From positions 1 through 52,717 of the forward strand of contig MPUH01000461.1 in the NCBI GenBank assembly GCA_001970955.1: a stretch of 52,717 nucleotides of DNA. Direction: 5' to 3'. Of the stretch, positions 30,961 to 41,739 are shown one piece after another; position 1 is the stretch's first letter; every line of letters begins with the position of its first letter. Made by a program: the position numbers and the translations under genes. The notes under the pieces were generated by a model. That model did not search any database. It saw only the letters and a program-made list of their open reading frames with translations, and was not told where the DNA came from. The stretch comes from Stentor coeruleus. Its lineage: Eukaryota > Ciliophora > Heterotrichea > Heterotrichida > Stentoridae.

Positions 30961-31605
30961 TTAATGCCTTTTGCCTCTAGTCTCATTTTTCGCAGACAAC
31001 TTAGCATTTTCTTTCTTAATTTCCTCGCATTGAACATCAATTTGACTTATCTTCGCATGTAAAGCTATAATAATATCTTCAGTCTCAGCAACTTCAATTT
31101 CTAAATGTTTTATATAACTACGATTTTCCTTTAGTTTCTGTTCTAAATCATCAACTATAGTTTTTTTCCTATTAATCTGTTGAGTTGTATGATCTAATTT
31201 CCCTTCAGCAGTCTCACTAATAACTTCCCCACTAGTTTTTTCCATGAATTTCACTAATTGATTTAAAGCTGAAGGAGGATTAGCTTCACTATTCTTTTTA
31301 AAGTAATTATCCATAGTAAGACTATTAATTTTCTGATGAGTTTCTTGTAAATCTTTTCTTAAAAACTCAAACTCTTCAGTGACAAAAGGATGCAAAAGGG
31401 CTGTTTTTGTATTTGTCTGTGAATAAGCTTTTTTGTTTTCAGAGATTTTTTGCTCAATGTCTTGAAGCTGGGATTTAAGTTTCTGTATTTCTTTATCTTT
31501 AAAGAGAATCATTAAGTTCTCGCGGCTTTCTCGGGCTTGGAGTTCTTTAAGTTCCTCTTGTGCTGAAAAACATTTGTCGTAATATGTGATTTCGAAGTCT
31601 CCCAT
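30961..31605 (-). CDS. Coiled-coil protein, unknown (214 aa)
   Basis: ATG at 31605. Almost entirely coiled coil: heptad-rich helix from about residue 15 to 62, a short break, then 125-205. The N-terminus MGDFEITYYDKCF is the only globular-looking part. No recognised family; size and character suit ciliary or basal-body structural proteins. Its start codon is 15 bp from that of the divergent PH-domain gene. Confidence 0.75.
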   Translation of the reverse strand: MGDFEITYYDKCFSAQEELKELQARESRENLMILFKDKEIQKLKSQLQDIEQKISENKKAYSQTNTKTALLHPFVTEEFEFLRKDLQETHQKINSLTMDNYFKKNSEANPPSALNQLVKFMEKTSGEVISETAEGKLDHTTQQINRKKTIVDDLEQKLKENRSYIKHLEIEVAETEDIIIALHAKISQIDVQCEEIKKENAKLSAKNETRGKRH

Positions 31606-31620
31606 TATTTGAGCTTTATA
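31606..31620. promoter_or_regulatory. 15-bp gap between divergent start codons
   Basis: The ATG of the coiled-coil gene (complement of 31603-31605) and the ATG of the PH gene (31621) are separated by TATTTGAGCTTTATA. A TTG at 31609 in frame with the PH gene would leave even less. There is no room for a conventional promoter, so transcription control must involve coding sequence or leader-free transcripts. Confidence 0.5.
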
Positions 31621-34600
31621 ATGAGTAATATAACATTTGAAAAAGCTTGTAATCTAGAAGGGTTTTTAAAGAAAAAAAGCCCTGTGAAATTTACGGGATA
31701 TCAGAAAAGATACTTTATGATCAGAGATTCAGGGAAAATGCTTGCGTATTTTGGCAGAAAACCTAAAGCTGGGGATGAACCTAAAGGGGTACTGTTGTTG
31801 AATTTAATATTGAATGTGGAAGTTAAGAATGAAACTAAGTTTGTTTTGCATTATTCAGAAAGAAAATTCATTTTAAGAGCGGATAATCCTGATTCACAAG
31901 CTTTATGGGTATCATCTTTAAAGCTTTTAATAGAAAAATCAAAAGAGGTACCTGAAGAAATTCATGTTAGTGCTAATTGGAAAGATAAAAAACTTGCAGA
32001 TGAAGTGGCTCAGAGTGTTAAAAGCGAAATTGAAACTCCATCTCCTGCACCAAGGCTTAGTGATTCATCTGACTTGAATACACAAATTATGTCAACTAAA
32101 GGGATATGGAAATATTTGTCTGCTTATCCTGATAGGCTGTTAAAAAGACATATGCAATGCGGGTTTTTGAATAAAAGAAGCAAAGGTGCTGTTAAATACT
32201 TTCAAAGACGATGGTTTATATTGGTGAGTGGAAACCCGATTATCCCAAGTGCAGATGAAGAAAGCCTTGGTGAAGAAAATTTCCCCCCATGGATGCATTT
32301 GAATAACATTTATTATTTTAAATGGGCTGGAAATGATGATGATACTGGAGCACTCGGAGAAATCCCAACAAGGTTAGTGACTATTAGAGTTAAAGATATG
32401 TCCAATTCCCGAGACTCTGGGAATAGTTTCCTCCTAGACCTAGGCAATCGTATTTTCCACCTAAATGCTGACAACGATGAAGAGCTCAACAAATGGATCA
32501 AAGCTATTGAAGCATCAAAAGAAAATGCTCAAGAAGTAACAGCAAGCATAACCGGGAAGCCAAAATACGTCAAAAAGCTTATCCAACTTTTCGACACAAA
32601 CGGCAAGAGCGCATTAAACAAAAAAATATCCGACAAGTTCAAAGAAAAAACGAAAAACCTAACAACCTACCCTGAAACCCTAAAAGAAACCCTTGAAGAG
32701 CTTATGAAACTTACTGAAGATATGGTTGAAACAATAGATGGTTGTATATCTCATATACCTCAAAGACTCGACATAGCTGAAATCTACGCCCAAACCTTCC
32801 ACAAAATGCTTTGTGAATTTTTATCTAAACTCTGGAAAGACTCATACTCAGAATTAACCTCAGAATGTTTACTACAACTAATTATATGGACTGGTCAATA
32901 TGATACAAAACTTAGATCAGTAGGTATAAATGATCAAAGGGTATATAGTGGTATAAGTTTACTTTCAGCAGAATTTTCTATAAAATTTTTTGAAGATACT
33001 TGTTTAGCTATATATGAAAGTATCAAAAAAGCAGCTTTTGGACAAGTTGAGACTGAAGTGAATACAGGTCGTTATGTTGTATGTTATAAAGATCTTTGTG
33101 ATTATATAGAACCAGTTTTTATAGAAATACAGAATTGTACTTTACCACAATTTGCTGAAAAAGCCCTTGAAGTTATAAGAGAAGTTGTTTATACTTATAT
33201 AAATGCAGTTACTGAGATTTGTGAAAGGAATCTTGTTGTACCTATGGTTTGTGTTGCAGGGTTTTGTAATGATACGGTTATGATTATTGAAAAATTCAAA
33301 TCCTGGCAAATCAAAGCTAAATCAACTTTAGATGCTTCACTTATCAACTTACATCTTCGTACTCGTGAAACCACATCTTCTATTGTAAATTTAGAAAAAA
33401 TAGTCAAAGACTTCTTTGCATTAAGTCTTATTGACAGAATCAACGACTCTTTTGAACTCCCTTTTAATGAACTTCATATGGAAATCCTTTTCCCACAAAT
33501 CGCCAAAGAACTTAACAGTTTGGAAAATTTCGCCGAACGTAATTTGATAAATTATGTCTGGAGGTGTCTTATGGAAGTTGTTATCCAAAAGTACGTAAAC
33601 TGTATTTTTTCTAATAAAAAAGCTATGAAAACCCAGTCTGTTTTACTTTTATCAGAAACCCTTAGAAGCGATGGGGATATGTTTAAAAAATACTTCTGTG
33701 CCAAATTCGATAAATCCACAGTTGAAAAACAGTTACAAAGTTTATATGATATAGTTGATTTCTTAGAAGCTCTACCTTCAGATATAGTCTCAGCATGTGA
33801 AAAAGTAAAAAAAACCCAAGGTCAAGACTTTGATTTCCTTACAGCAGTAAAAAATATATAGAAATTCCTTATAGAATTAAGATCAGATCTAGATAAAGAA
33901 GAGAAAAAAGAATGTACAATTATGATCAAAGGAATACTTGAAGATATGCGAAATGTGACAAAATCTTCACTAGAAAGCAAAAATGAACTCTCATATTCTG
34001 GAGCACTTATTGATGATTTAGAAGAAGAAAAATTTACGAAAGGACCTGATAGGAAAGATAGTAGTTTAAGGGTAACTAAAGCTGGGGTGTTTCAAAATAT
34101 GAAAGGATACTTGCAAAAGAAAAACAAACAGAAAATTTTGAATTGGGATGAAAGGTTTTTTTCTATAAAAAACGATAGGCTTTATTGGTATAAAACCCAC
34201 AAAGCTTTACAACCACTTAATTCTGTAAGTTTAGCTGATTTTACTTTGGATTATAAAGGAAAAAAACCTTTGAGATTTAATATAACTAATTCAGAAAGGA
34301 CGATAAAATTGTTAGCGAATAATTCGGAAGATAAAGAAAAATGGCTTAAAGCTTTACAGAAACCTAAAGATACGGAAATATCAGTTACGTTGCTTAAGGA
34401 AACATCGGATGAAAGTATTTTTGAAGATTTTAATAAGATAGGAAGTGGTCGGAAGGATTTAATGAAAGTGGCTAATAAAGTTATTGCGGAAATACCAAAA
34501 AAGAAAAAACCTAAAGTTATTAGGGAAGAAACAAGTGTTGAGATTGAAGTTGAAGATAAAAATGCGAAGTATGAAAATAAGGAGGAAAATGATGAGGAAG

Positions 34601-34701
34601 ATGGACAGAAAAGTTTTGTGGCTAAGTTTTGTAAGTGCTTTGATTTTTTCAAGAAGTTTAAGAAGAAAACCCCAGGTTCTGAACCTCTTATTATTAATTA
34701 G
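31621..34701 (+). CDS. PH-PH-helical-PH protein, Sec6-like core (tentative)
   Basis: Two exons (31621-33846, 33862-34701) joined by a 15-nt intron encode 1021 aa. PH1 covers about residues 11-107 (EGFLKKKSPVKFTGYQKRYFM to LWVSSLKLL), PH2 about 178-302 (GFLNKRSKGAVKYFQRRWFIL to WIKAIEAS) and PH3 about 822-915 (GYLQKKNKQKILNWDERFF to WLKALQK). Between PH2 and PH3 lie about 500 helical residues whose pattern (LLQLIIWTGQYDTKL, VCVAGFCNDTVMIIE) recalls the C-terminal helical rods of exocyst subunit Sec6/EXOC3. The PH domains predict phosphoinositide or protein binding at membranes. The C-terminus is acidic then Lys/Phe-rich. It converges on the channel gene with 68 bp between stops. PH calls are firm; the exocyst link is inference. 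Confidence 0.85.
33847..33861 (+). other. 15-nt intron in the PH-domain gene
   Basis: GTAAAAAATATATAG; T9, A10. Phase 0. It removes a terminal TAG and joins the long frame to the frame carrying PH3. Confidence 0.93.
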
Positions 34702-34769
34702 CATTATGAAAAACTAAAATCCTTAATAAAATCTCTCTAAAAATCCTAAAAACTTATCATATATTTGTA

Positions 34770-37700
34770 TTACTCATTAAAAATCTCAGCATCATAACTC
34801 CTACTCTCTTCCTGATTCACTTCCGTAGCCATAAAAATATTCTCCGAATTAGTTCCAGGAAAATCCTCTTCAGTAAACCTCGGGGTAATACTCTCACAAG
34901 ATTTCCTACTAAGTCTCCTAAGTCTCCTCCTATAAATCCAACATCTCCAAGCTTTAAAAATTCTCTTCACATAAATCATCCCAATAAAAAAATTTTCATC
35001 CCTCGACTTTTTAAAATTATTCATTTTATCTTCATTATATTTTTTCCTCATCATCCTAAGTTTCATTAAAGTATTAGCATTTTCTTTAGCCACAATCTTA
35101 CTAGTCTGCCTATCAGCTCTACGAAACAGTTTTTCTGCATATTTTTTTTTCATAACAGCAAAAAGAAAATCATTATAATGAACAAATCCTTCATGTTGTA
35201 TATGAAGTTTCATAACACTAAGATATTGTAAAACTTTTTCCCTAGGTAAATCTCTACTTATACCAAATTTTAACCCAAGTTCATACATAATATCAGGTAA
35301 ATCAGTATAATTAACCCTAAGTCCATCACCTTTAGAATAAATACTCCATGCATTTTTAAACCTTCTGATATCTTTATTGAATACTTTTAACACGCTATGT
35401 GGATTAGATTGATAATCATCATAATTTTGTAAAATTACCATAATAAAAAGGTTTAGCATGATAAAACTTGACACTGATATAAAAGAACAAAAAAATATAT
35501 AGCTCGAGGCTGTGCCGAGAGTTTTTGAACAATCATGCATTATAAGATACCAGTTTTCTCCAGTAGCACAACGGAAAAGTATTAACATAGCCATGCTGAA
35601 ATTAGAGAAATTATTGTATTCGTTAATAATATCACCATTTGTTATATCAGAAAATAAATATACACCCATAATGGCATATATAAAAAAAATTAATAACATA
35701 AGGGATAAAACATTGAATATAGCTGGTAAAGAGTGTTTCATAATAGTCAACATAGTTTGTAAAGGTCTTAAAGTTCGGAATAGTCTAAAAAGCCGTGAAA
35801 TACGTAAGAGTTTTACAATTTTAAGAAGCTGAGGACCAGATCGTAATAAAATTATAGAAGAACTCATAGTATATGTTAGAATAAGGTCTATAAAAGAAAT
35901 AGCCGCAACTAAAAAGTCGAATCTATTCCAAGCTGATTTAAAATAAAACTTTCTATAGCCTATGATTTTCAATATCGCTTCTAAAATAAATACAAAAGTA
36001 AAACAAAGATTCGATATTTCAATTGCCAAAATATAGTTTCTTGATGCTCCATCATATATTATAGCCATACCACACATGTTTAATAATATACAAACCATTA
36101 TAAAAATCTCAAAATAAGAATGTCTCGTCAGTTTATAACAGAATTTCCCAAGACTAGTTTTTGGTACTAAAAAGTCGGCCCAAGGTGTTGACTTTAAAAT
36201 CAAACTCTGAAGTTCAATCCAAAACATTTGATCTTTTGTTAAGATTATAGATGCAAGGGAACTCTCATGTTTACTAGCTTCAGAAAATTTTTCAAAAACC
36301 ACGCCAATGAAAAGATTCATGAAGAAAAAAGTGCCGAAAAAAATAAAAAATACAAAATAAAGCCCAGCTAAAGGATTATAATCTTTTTCAGGTGCTTTAC
36401 CAATATCTGTAGCATCAATAGCTGAGTACATAATATCAGGCCATCCTTCTTCTGAACTTACAATAAAAAGAGTTATCATCGCATTTATTAAATTGTCATA
36501 ATTAGGGAATTCTGATTCCCAATTAAACCCATTTTCTAAACATTCAGTCATAGTTGTAATCTGACTATTAGAACAATTATAAAGTTTCCCTGCAAATAAT
36601 GATACACCAAAAATAGCAAACATAATCCATATAATAAGACATACAACAACTACATTTAATATAGCGACAATTGATTGTAATAAAGCTTTAATAACAGTTT
36701 TCATAGACATGTTGTGGCTTATAAATCTTAAAGCTCTAAATGTCCTTACAAGTCTGAAAATTTTTAGATAATTAAATGATACAGTTATAAGCAAAAGATC
36801 AGCAATAGACAAAACTATTATAGTAAAATCAATAACATTCCATATATCATTGATATATGAGCCTTTATCATAAAAAAAACCACTGTTTATAGATTTTATA
36901 AGGAACTCAAGGATAAAACAAATAGTTAGACTCAGATCTATATATGACATTATTATAGGGAAACTTGGTGATGATATTGAATAAGTTTCTATAACAATTT
37001 TAATACTTGATATTGCAATAATAACTAAAATAAGTATTTCAAATTTCTCATTATTAACGATTTTATTGCATAAAATCCTAAGTTTAGATAACTTCGAAAA
37101 TATAAAATAACTTTTTTCGCAGTCGATTTTGTCAAATCGGTCAATGTTTTTATCAGCACTTTGTTTTAATATATCAGATTCGCTGCTGATATCAGGCAAA
37201 TCGTCGATTATTTTAAGTGTTTCTTCACGTTTTTTTTGAGCTTTCCCATCAAAACTTTTGAAAAACAAATTCCTACTATTAAAACCTGAATTCAAAGCTT
37301 TTGTGGCCCTTAAATCATTTTTAACCGGCTCATCTTCAGTATCATCTGTAGTAAAAGCATCTAAAAGTATGGCAAGAAACAGGTTTAAAAGGATGAAATT
37401 CCCAAGAAACACCCAACTGACTAGGAAAAAAGCACTTAAAGGGCCGATTGATGATGACATTATATCATATAAAAGATTTTGCCAGTTTTCTATTGTAAGG
37501 ACTTGGAAAATCGATAAAAAAGCCCAATAAAAGTTGTCAAAACTACTTCGGGACTGCCGAGGATTAACTAAATGATCACCAAAAATTTCCATACCTAATA
37601 AACTGTATACAATAACAAATAAAAATAACAATATTGCTACATATGCGAATTTTGATATAGATTTTGATATGATAAAGATTATATGTCTCATGCTTTTTAA

Positions 37701-40067
37701 ATACCTAAAAAGTTTAGCTACTCTTATAACTCGCATAAGTTTGAATATCCTAACAGCTCTAAATGCTGAAATAACAGATTTACTACCTGATAATAAAGAA
37801 AATTCTATAAGACTTGATGCGACAATTACAAAATCTAAATAGTTCATAAAATCTCTAGAGAATTTTTTTAAACCTAAAGATAAAATTCTAAGCAAAAGCT
37901 CAGCGCCGAATATGAATGTAAATATTGTGTTCATAAAATTAAGAGTTGAGAGTAGGGTTATAGATATACCGTAATGATCTATTGATAAAACTATAGTATT
38001 TGCTATGATGCATATATAGATTGTGTTGTTAAAATATTTGTTTGATATAAATTGTTGTAAGGGCCATACAAGTTTTGCCCAGGCTCCGCCTGGGCCTTTT
38101 TCAAAAATAATATATTTCATGAGACTGAGTGAATTTTCTAAGGCTTCACATGTTTTTTCAGAGTTAACTTGTGACTGATCACCAATAATTTTTAAAGTAT
38201 GTAAATCGTTTTTATATACTTTTCCAATAAAATCCTTAACGTTAACTTTCATTCTAAAAAATGTTTTTCTAGATGAATGCTTCCCTGAAAACGACCCAAT
38301 GATTTTTTGGTTACTCCCTAGAAACTTATTATGCTCATAAAACAACTCAATCTCTTCAGTTTCATGTTCAAACAACACTTTGACATAATCATTTTCTCCA
38401 GTTTTTCTATAAGAAAACTCATACAAATCTCCTTTTACAGTAAACTTACCAATATTATCTTCTGGATAAACATCTTTAGATGATGATGATTTTATATCAA
38501 CATAATGAATAATTGGGACTAAATCCCCTTCGCTTTGTAATTTTTCAATAAGTTTCTTACTAACTCTTATTGATGAGTTCATCCTTGATATCATAGGTGT
38601 TAAAGTATAAAGATTTTCAAGTCTTTTAGCTCTACCCTGTGTGCTAAAATCCATCATTTTCATAGAATTCGATCTTTTATACCCAGAACTACGACTTGTA
38701 GCCTGATATCCAGATTCAGCAGTCGGTGTAAAATGGCTTATTTTTTCAATTGTAAGTTTATTTGACCCTAAATCTTCATTATCCCCTTGCATAGCATTAT
38801 TCTCATCCTCATATTCTTCACGAACCTTCAAATGATCTTCTTCAAAATCCTCATCTTCCTTATTATCATCATTTGAAACCCTTAACATATCAGAATCCGA
38901 ATACACCCCAGAACTACTAATATCAAAAACCTCAGAATTACTCATAAGAAGTTTTTTCAAATGTCCAGCTAAATCATTAGTATCCAATTCATCCATTTCA
39001 TCACTCTCAAATCTTGAATTAACAACTTTTATTGAATTTGTCAATGCGGATTTTATAACAACCAAAGTCAAACTTATAAGCAAATAAGCACCAGTAAAAA
39101 CAAGAATGACAAAAAAAAATATCGCTGAAAAATTGTATACTTCAACTACATAAAACATTGTATCAGTCCAACCTTCAAGGGTAATACATTGAAATACTGT
39201 TAAAAAACTATAAAGCAAATTATCAAAATTCGTAGAACCGCTATTTGGATTTTCTAGACTATATGCGCATTCATAACCTTTTTCACATGTAGCGCTTCCA
39301 CAGCTTTTTGTATTGAAAACTCCAGTTTTTATATTTAAACAGCGCCATTTCAAAGAACCAGACCAAATTTGTATACCAGCTACAGCGAAAATTAATAAGA
39401 AAATTATGAGGAGGCTGATTGAAGCTGTAAATTGTTTAGCTGAATAAAATAGGGCACGGATTATGACTCTTAAACCTTTGATTGAAGTTATACCACGTAA
39501 AGGACGGAGGATTCTTAAAACTCTTAAAGCTGTAAGTTTGACCCCACGAGTTTCCATTGTTAGGTCGATCCAACCTGATATTACTATTGCAATGTCGATA
39601 TAATTCCATAAATCACGCATGTATGAACCTCTGTTTATGATAAACCCATAAGCTAAGATTTTGAGTTGAGCTTCTATTGTGTATACAATTAAGTAAAATA
39701 ATTCTAAATATTGCATCGGTCCTTGAGGATTGTTTGATGAACCATTAAGGGCTAGTGATACAACATTCATAAGAATGACAAGCATAATAAAGATTTCAAA
39801 AAAAGTATTTACTACGGTTTTCATACACAGTTCAGAAAGACCAGCTCTGATTCTCATTATTGCTTTTCTTAATTCTAGAAAGTATCGAGGACTTTCGTAT
39901 GAATCGATTTTTTCATATACTGTCATTTCTCTTAAAGCGACGATATCTTTGTATTCTTGTTTAATAGATGAGGTTTCTAGCTCAGCATCAATTGTTTGGT
40001 TTTTAATTTTATGTTTGGATCTCTTGGTTTTCCTTCTAAGTCCTTTGATAATAGATATAGAATTCAT
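34770..40067 (-). CDS. Four-domain voltage-gated Ca2+ channel alpha-1 subunit (Cav-like)
   Basis: An unspliced 1765-aa protein with four six-helix repeats. S4 voltage sensors with regularly spaced Arg/Lys occur at about 178-200, 769-790, 1102-1116 and 1415-1437. The pore loops read TLEGW (296-300), TIENW (858-862), SSEEGW (1204-1209) and TGENW (1502-1506), giving the EEEE ring of Ca2+-selective channels rather than the DEKA ring of Na+ channels. The III-IV linker has LTKDQMFWIELQ, as in the Cav/Nav family. The I-II linker is long (about 345-665), with an acidic stretch and a beta-rich block. The C-terminus has an EF-hand-like region and a basic IQ-like helix (about 1699-1717). It is expected in the plasma or ciliary membrane, supporting Ca2+ action potentials and contraction. 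Family assignment is secure. Confidence 0.97.
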   Translation of the reverse strand: MNSISIIKGLRRKTKRSKHKIKNQTIDAELETSSIKQEYKDIVALREMTVYEKIDSYESPRYFLELRKAIMRIRAGLSELCMKTVVNTFFEIFIMLVILMNVVSLALNGSSNNPQGPMQYLELFYLIVYTIEAQLKILAYGFIINRGSYMRDLWNYIDIAIVISGWIDLTMETRGVKLTALRVLRILRPLRGITSIKGLRVIIRALFYSAKQFTASISLLIIFLLIFAVAGIQIWSGSLKWRCLNIKTGVFNTKSCGSATCEKGYECAYSLENPNSGSTNFDNLLYSFLTVFQCITLEGWTDTMFYVVEVYNFSAIFFFVILVFTGAYLLISLTLVVIKSALTNSIKVVNSRFESDEMDELDTNDLAGHLKKLLMSNSEVFDISSSGVYSDSDMLRVSNDDNKEDEDFEEDHLKVREEYEDENNAMQGDNEDLGSNKLTIEKISHFTPTAESGYQATSRSSGYKRSNSMKMMDFSTQGRAKRLENLYTLTPMISRMNSSIRVSKKLIEKLQSEGDLVPIIHYVDIKSSSSKDVYPEDNIGKFTVKGDLYEFSYRKTGENDYVKVLFEHETEEIELFYEHNKFLGSNQKIIGSFSGKHSSRKTFFRMKVNVKDFIGKVYKNDLHTLKIIGDQSQVNSEKTCEALENSLSLMKYIIFEKGPGGAWAKLVWPLQQFISNKYFNNTIYICIIANTIVLSIDHYGISITLLSTLNFMNTIFTFIFGAELLLRILSLGLKKFSRDFMNYLDFVIVASSLIEFSLLSGSKSVISAFRAVRIFKLMRVIRVAKLFRYLKSMRHIIFIISKSISKFAYVAILLFLFVIVYSLLGMEIFGDHLVNPRQSRSSFDNFYWAFLSIFQVLTIENWQNLLYDIMSSSIGPLSAFFLVSWVFLGNFILLNLFLAILLDAFTTDDTEDEPVKNDLRATKALNSGFNSRNLFFKSFDGKAQKKREETLKIIDDLPDISSESDILKQSADKNIDRFDKIDCEKSYFIFSKLSKLRILCNKIVNNEKFEILILVIIAISSIKIVIETYSISSPSFPIIMSYIDLSLTICFILEFLIKSINSGFFYDKGSYINDIWNVIDFTIIVLSIADLLLITVSFNYLKIFRLVRTFRALRFISHNMSMKTVIKALLQSIVAILNVVVVCLIIWIMFAIFGVSLFAGKLYNCSNSQITTMTECLENGFNWESEFPNYDNLINAMITLFIVSSEEGWPDIMYSAIDATDIGKAPEKDYNPLAGLYFVFFIFFGTFFFMNLFIGVVFEKFSEASKHESSLASIILTKDQMFWIELQSLILKSTPWADFLVPKTSLGKFCYKLTRHSYFEIFIMVCILLNMCGMAIIYDGASRNYILAIEISNLCFTFVFILEAILKIIGYRKFYFKSAWNRFDFLVAAISFIDLILTYTMSSSIILLRSGPQLLKIVKLLRISRLFRLFRTLRPLQTMLTIMKHSLPAIFNVLSLMLLIFFIYAIMGVYLFSDITNGDIINEYNNFSNFSMAMLILFRCATGENWYLIMHDCSKTLGTASSYIFFCSFISVSSFIMLNLFIMVILQNYDDYQSNPHSVLKVFNKDIRRFKNAWSIYSKGDGLRVNYTDLPDIMYELGLKFGISRDLPREKVLQYLSVMKLHIQHEGFVHYNDFLFAVMKKKYAEKLFRRADRQTSKIVAKENANTLMKLRMMRKKYNEDKMNNFKKSRDENFFIGMIYVKRIFKAWRCWIYRRRLRRLSRKSCESITPRFTEEDFPGTNSENIFMATEVNQEESRSYDAEIFNE

Positions 40068-40698
40068 TGTAATAACTAGTTATATAAATGAATTAATTAG
40101 CTGATTTTAGGGATAAGAAACAACGGTTTATTGATAAACTTTTTTATCTGCTCAGTATTTTAAATTTGCCTAGCTTTTGCCATATGATTTAATTATTTTT
40201 TTCTTGATTATTTTAGCATTTGTTTCAAAGTAAAAAAAAAATCCTTCAAATCGGTATTTTTTCCCTATTTTAATATATCATAAAATTTTAGCTTAAAAGC
40301 TTAACTTGTAAAAAGATAATACTTTATGCTTAATTTTTTTACTTAATTATGTTTTAAATCCTTTATTTTCATAAAAGTTTCAATCAAAGTTTCCTCTAAA
40401 TTTTTTACCCTAAGTATAAAAACTAGCTTATTAATAGAATTATTTAATTATACTCATTTAAAAAAACCTAAACTTGCATCCTCAACATTAAAAAAGTTAT
40501 ATTTCTTACCTTCACATATTATTATTTAAAAAGTGCCCATAGTAAAAAATTATATTAAAATAAATATCCATATAAAAACTATGAAACATCATAACATAAA
40601 ACCCAATAATCTAATAAACTAAATAATATCATAAAGCATCAATATTATTTTACATAATATTTAAAAACAAACAATTACATACATAAAATGATATATTA
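40068..40698. other. Intergenic stretch
   Basis: No gene seen between two minus-strand genes. The part near 40068 is the channel's 5' flank; from about 40440 the plus strand is C-rich, the 3' flank of the MORN gene. Confidence 0.5.
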
Positions 40699-41739
40699 TT
40701 AATCATTTACATCAACAATCCATCTAATTCTTTTCCCATGTTTCCATTCACCTTTTTTACATATGCAATTAGGGTATTTTATAACCCCAATTCCATGTTG
40801 ATTACCATTTTCCCACTCTCCTGTATATGTTTTCCCACTAGGCCAAACATAAATTCCTTGTCCATGTTTCTTATCATTTTTATAACCTCCTTCATATTTT
40901 CTCCCATCTTTCCACATATATACCCCATTACCATCCATTAGCCCATTTTTCCAAGTTCCTTCATATTTTCTCCCATCATGCCAATAATAAGTTCCTCTAC
41001 CTTGGATTATATTATCAACCCATTGTCCTATATATTTTGATCCATCAGCCCAATAATAATACCCATATCCATATTTTTTACCATTTTTATAATAACCTTC
41101 ATATCTACTTTTATCAGCCCAAATCTCTTTACCATATCCATTTTGTAAATCATTTTCCCATTCTCCATCATAAATTGTTCCATTAGTTTGTTTATACACC
41201 CCTTTGCCATGTGCTTTATCTTCTTTCCATTCCCCTTTATAAACATCTCCATCAATATGATAAAAACTACCAAAACCATTAGCTTTATTATTCCTCCATT
41301 CTCCTTTATATATCGCCCCATCTTTCCATGTCATTATTCCATATCCATCCCTATAATTCCCAATCCATTGACCAACATATATCGCCCCAGTAGAAAATAT
41401 AAAACCAGGCCTTTCTTCTCTTTTCATTTTATCAATACAATTTATAAACTCAGTTTCTCTATTTTCCATATCATTAAAATACTTAAAACTCAACCTTTGT
41501 GATTTTCTTAAATATTTTAATAGTTTCCTTTCTTTATATCCTTTCCAACATGCTTGTATAAGAATAATTTTATTAAGGCTTTTATTGTAGAACTCAAGAT
41601 TTGATATCAAATTATTACTTTCATTAGATACATTATAAGAAGATGTCTTAAATGAAGTTTGCTCTTTATAGAGATAAGCCTCGCTATTAAACTCCGTATC
41701 TTTACTAATACAAGCACATGCTGAGCATTTAGAGCCCAT
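40699..41739 (-). CDS. MORN-repeat protein with IQ motif and acylated N-terminus
   Basis: A 346-aa protein, ATG at 41739. The start MGSKCSACAC fits N-myristoylation at Gly2 plus palmitoylation of nearby cysteines, so it is probably membrane-bound. An IQ-like motif (IILIQACWKGYKERK, about 58-72) predicts calmodulin or centrin binding. From about residue 121 there are nine full MORN repeats of 23 residues and a tenth partial one (YxGxW...GxGxxxWxDG pattern), ending near the C-terminus. MORN repeats bind membranes or act as scaffolds; in ciliates and apicomplexans they occur in cortical proteins and PIP kinases. No kinase domain is present here. Confidence 0.93.
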   Translation of the reverse strand: MGSKCSACACISKDTEFNSEAYLYKEQTSFKTSSYNVSNESNNLISNLEFYNKSLNKIILIQACWKGYKERKLLKYLRKSQRLSFKYFNDMENRETEFINCIDKMKREERPGFIFSTGAIYVGQWIGNYRDGYGIMTWKDGAIYKGEWRNNKANGFGSFYHIDGDVYKGEWKEDKAHGKGVYKQTNGTIYDGEWENDLQNGYGKEIWADKSRYEGYYKNGKKYGYGYYYWADGSKYIGQWVDNIIQGRGTYYWHDGRKYEGTWKNGLMDGNGVYMWKDGRKYEGGYKNDKKHGQGIYVWPSGKTYTGEWENGNQHGIGVIKYPNCICKKGEWKHGKRIRWIVDVND

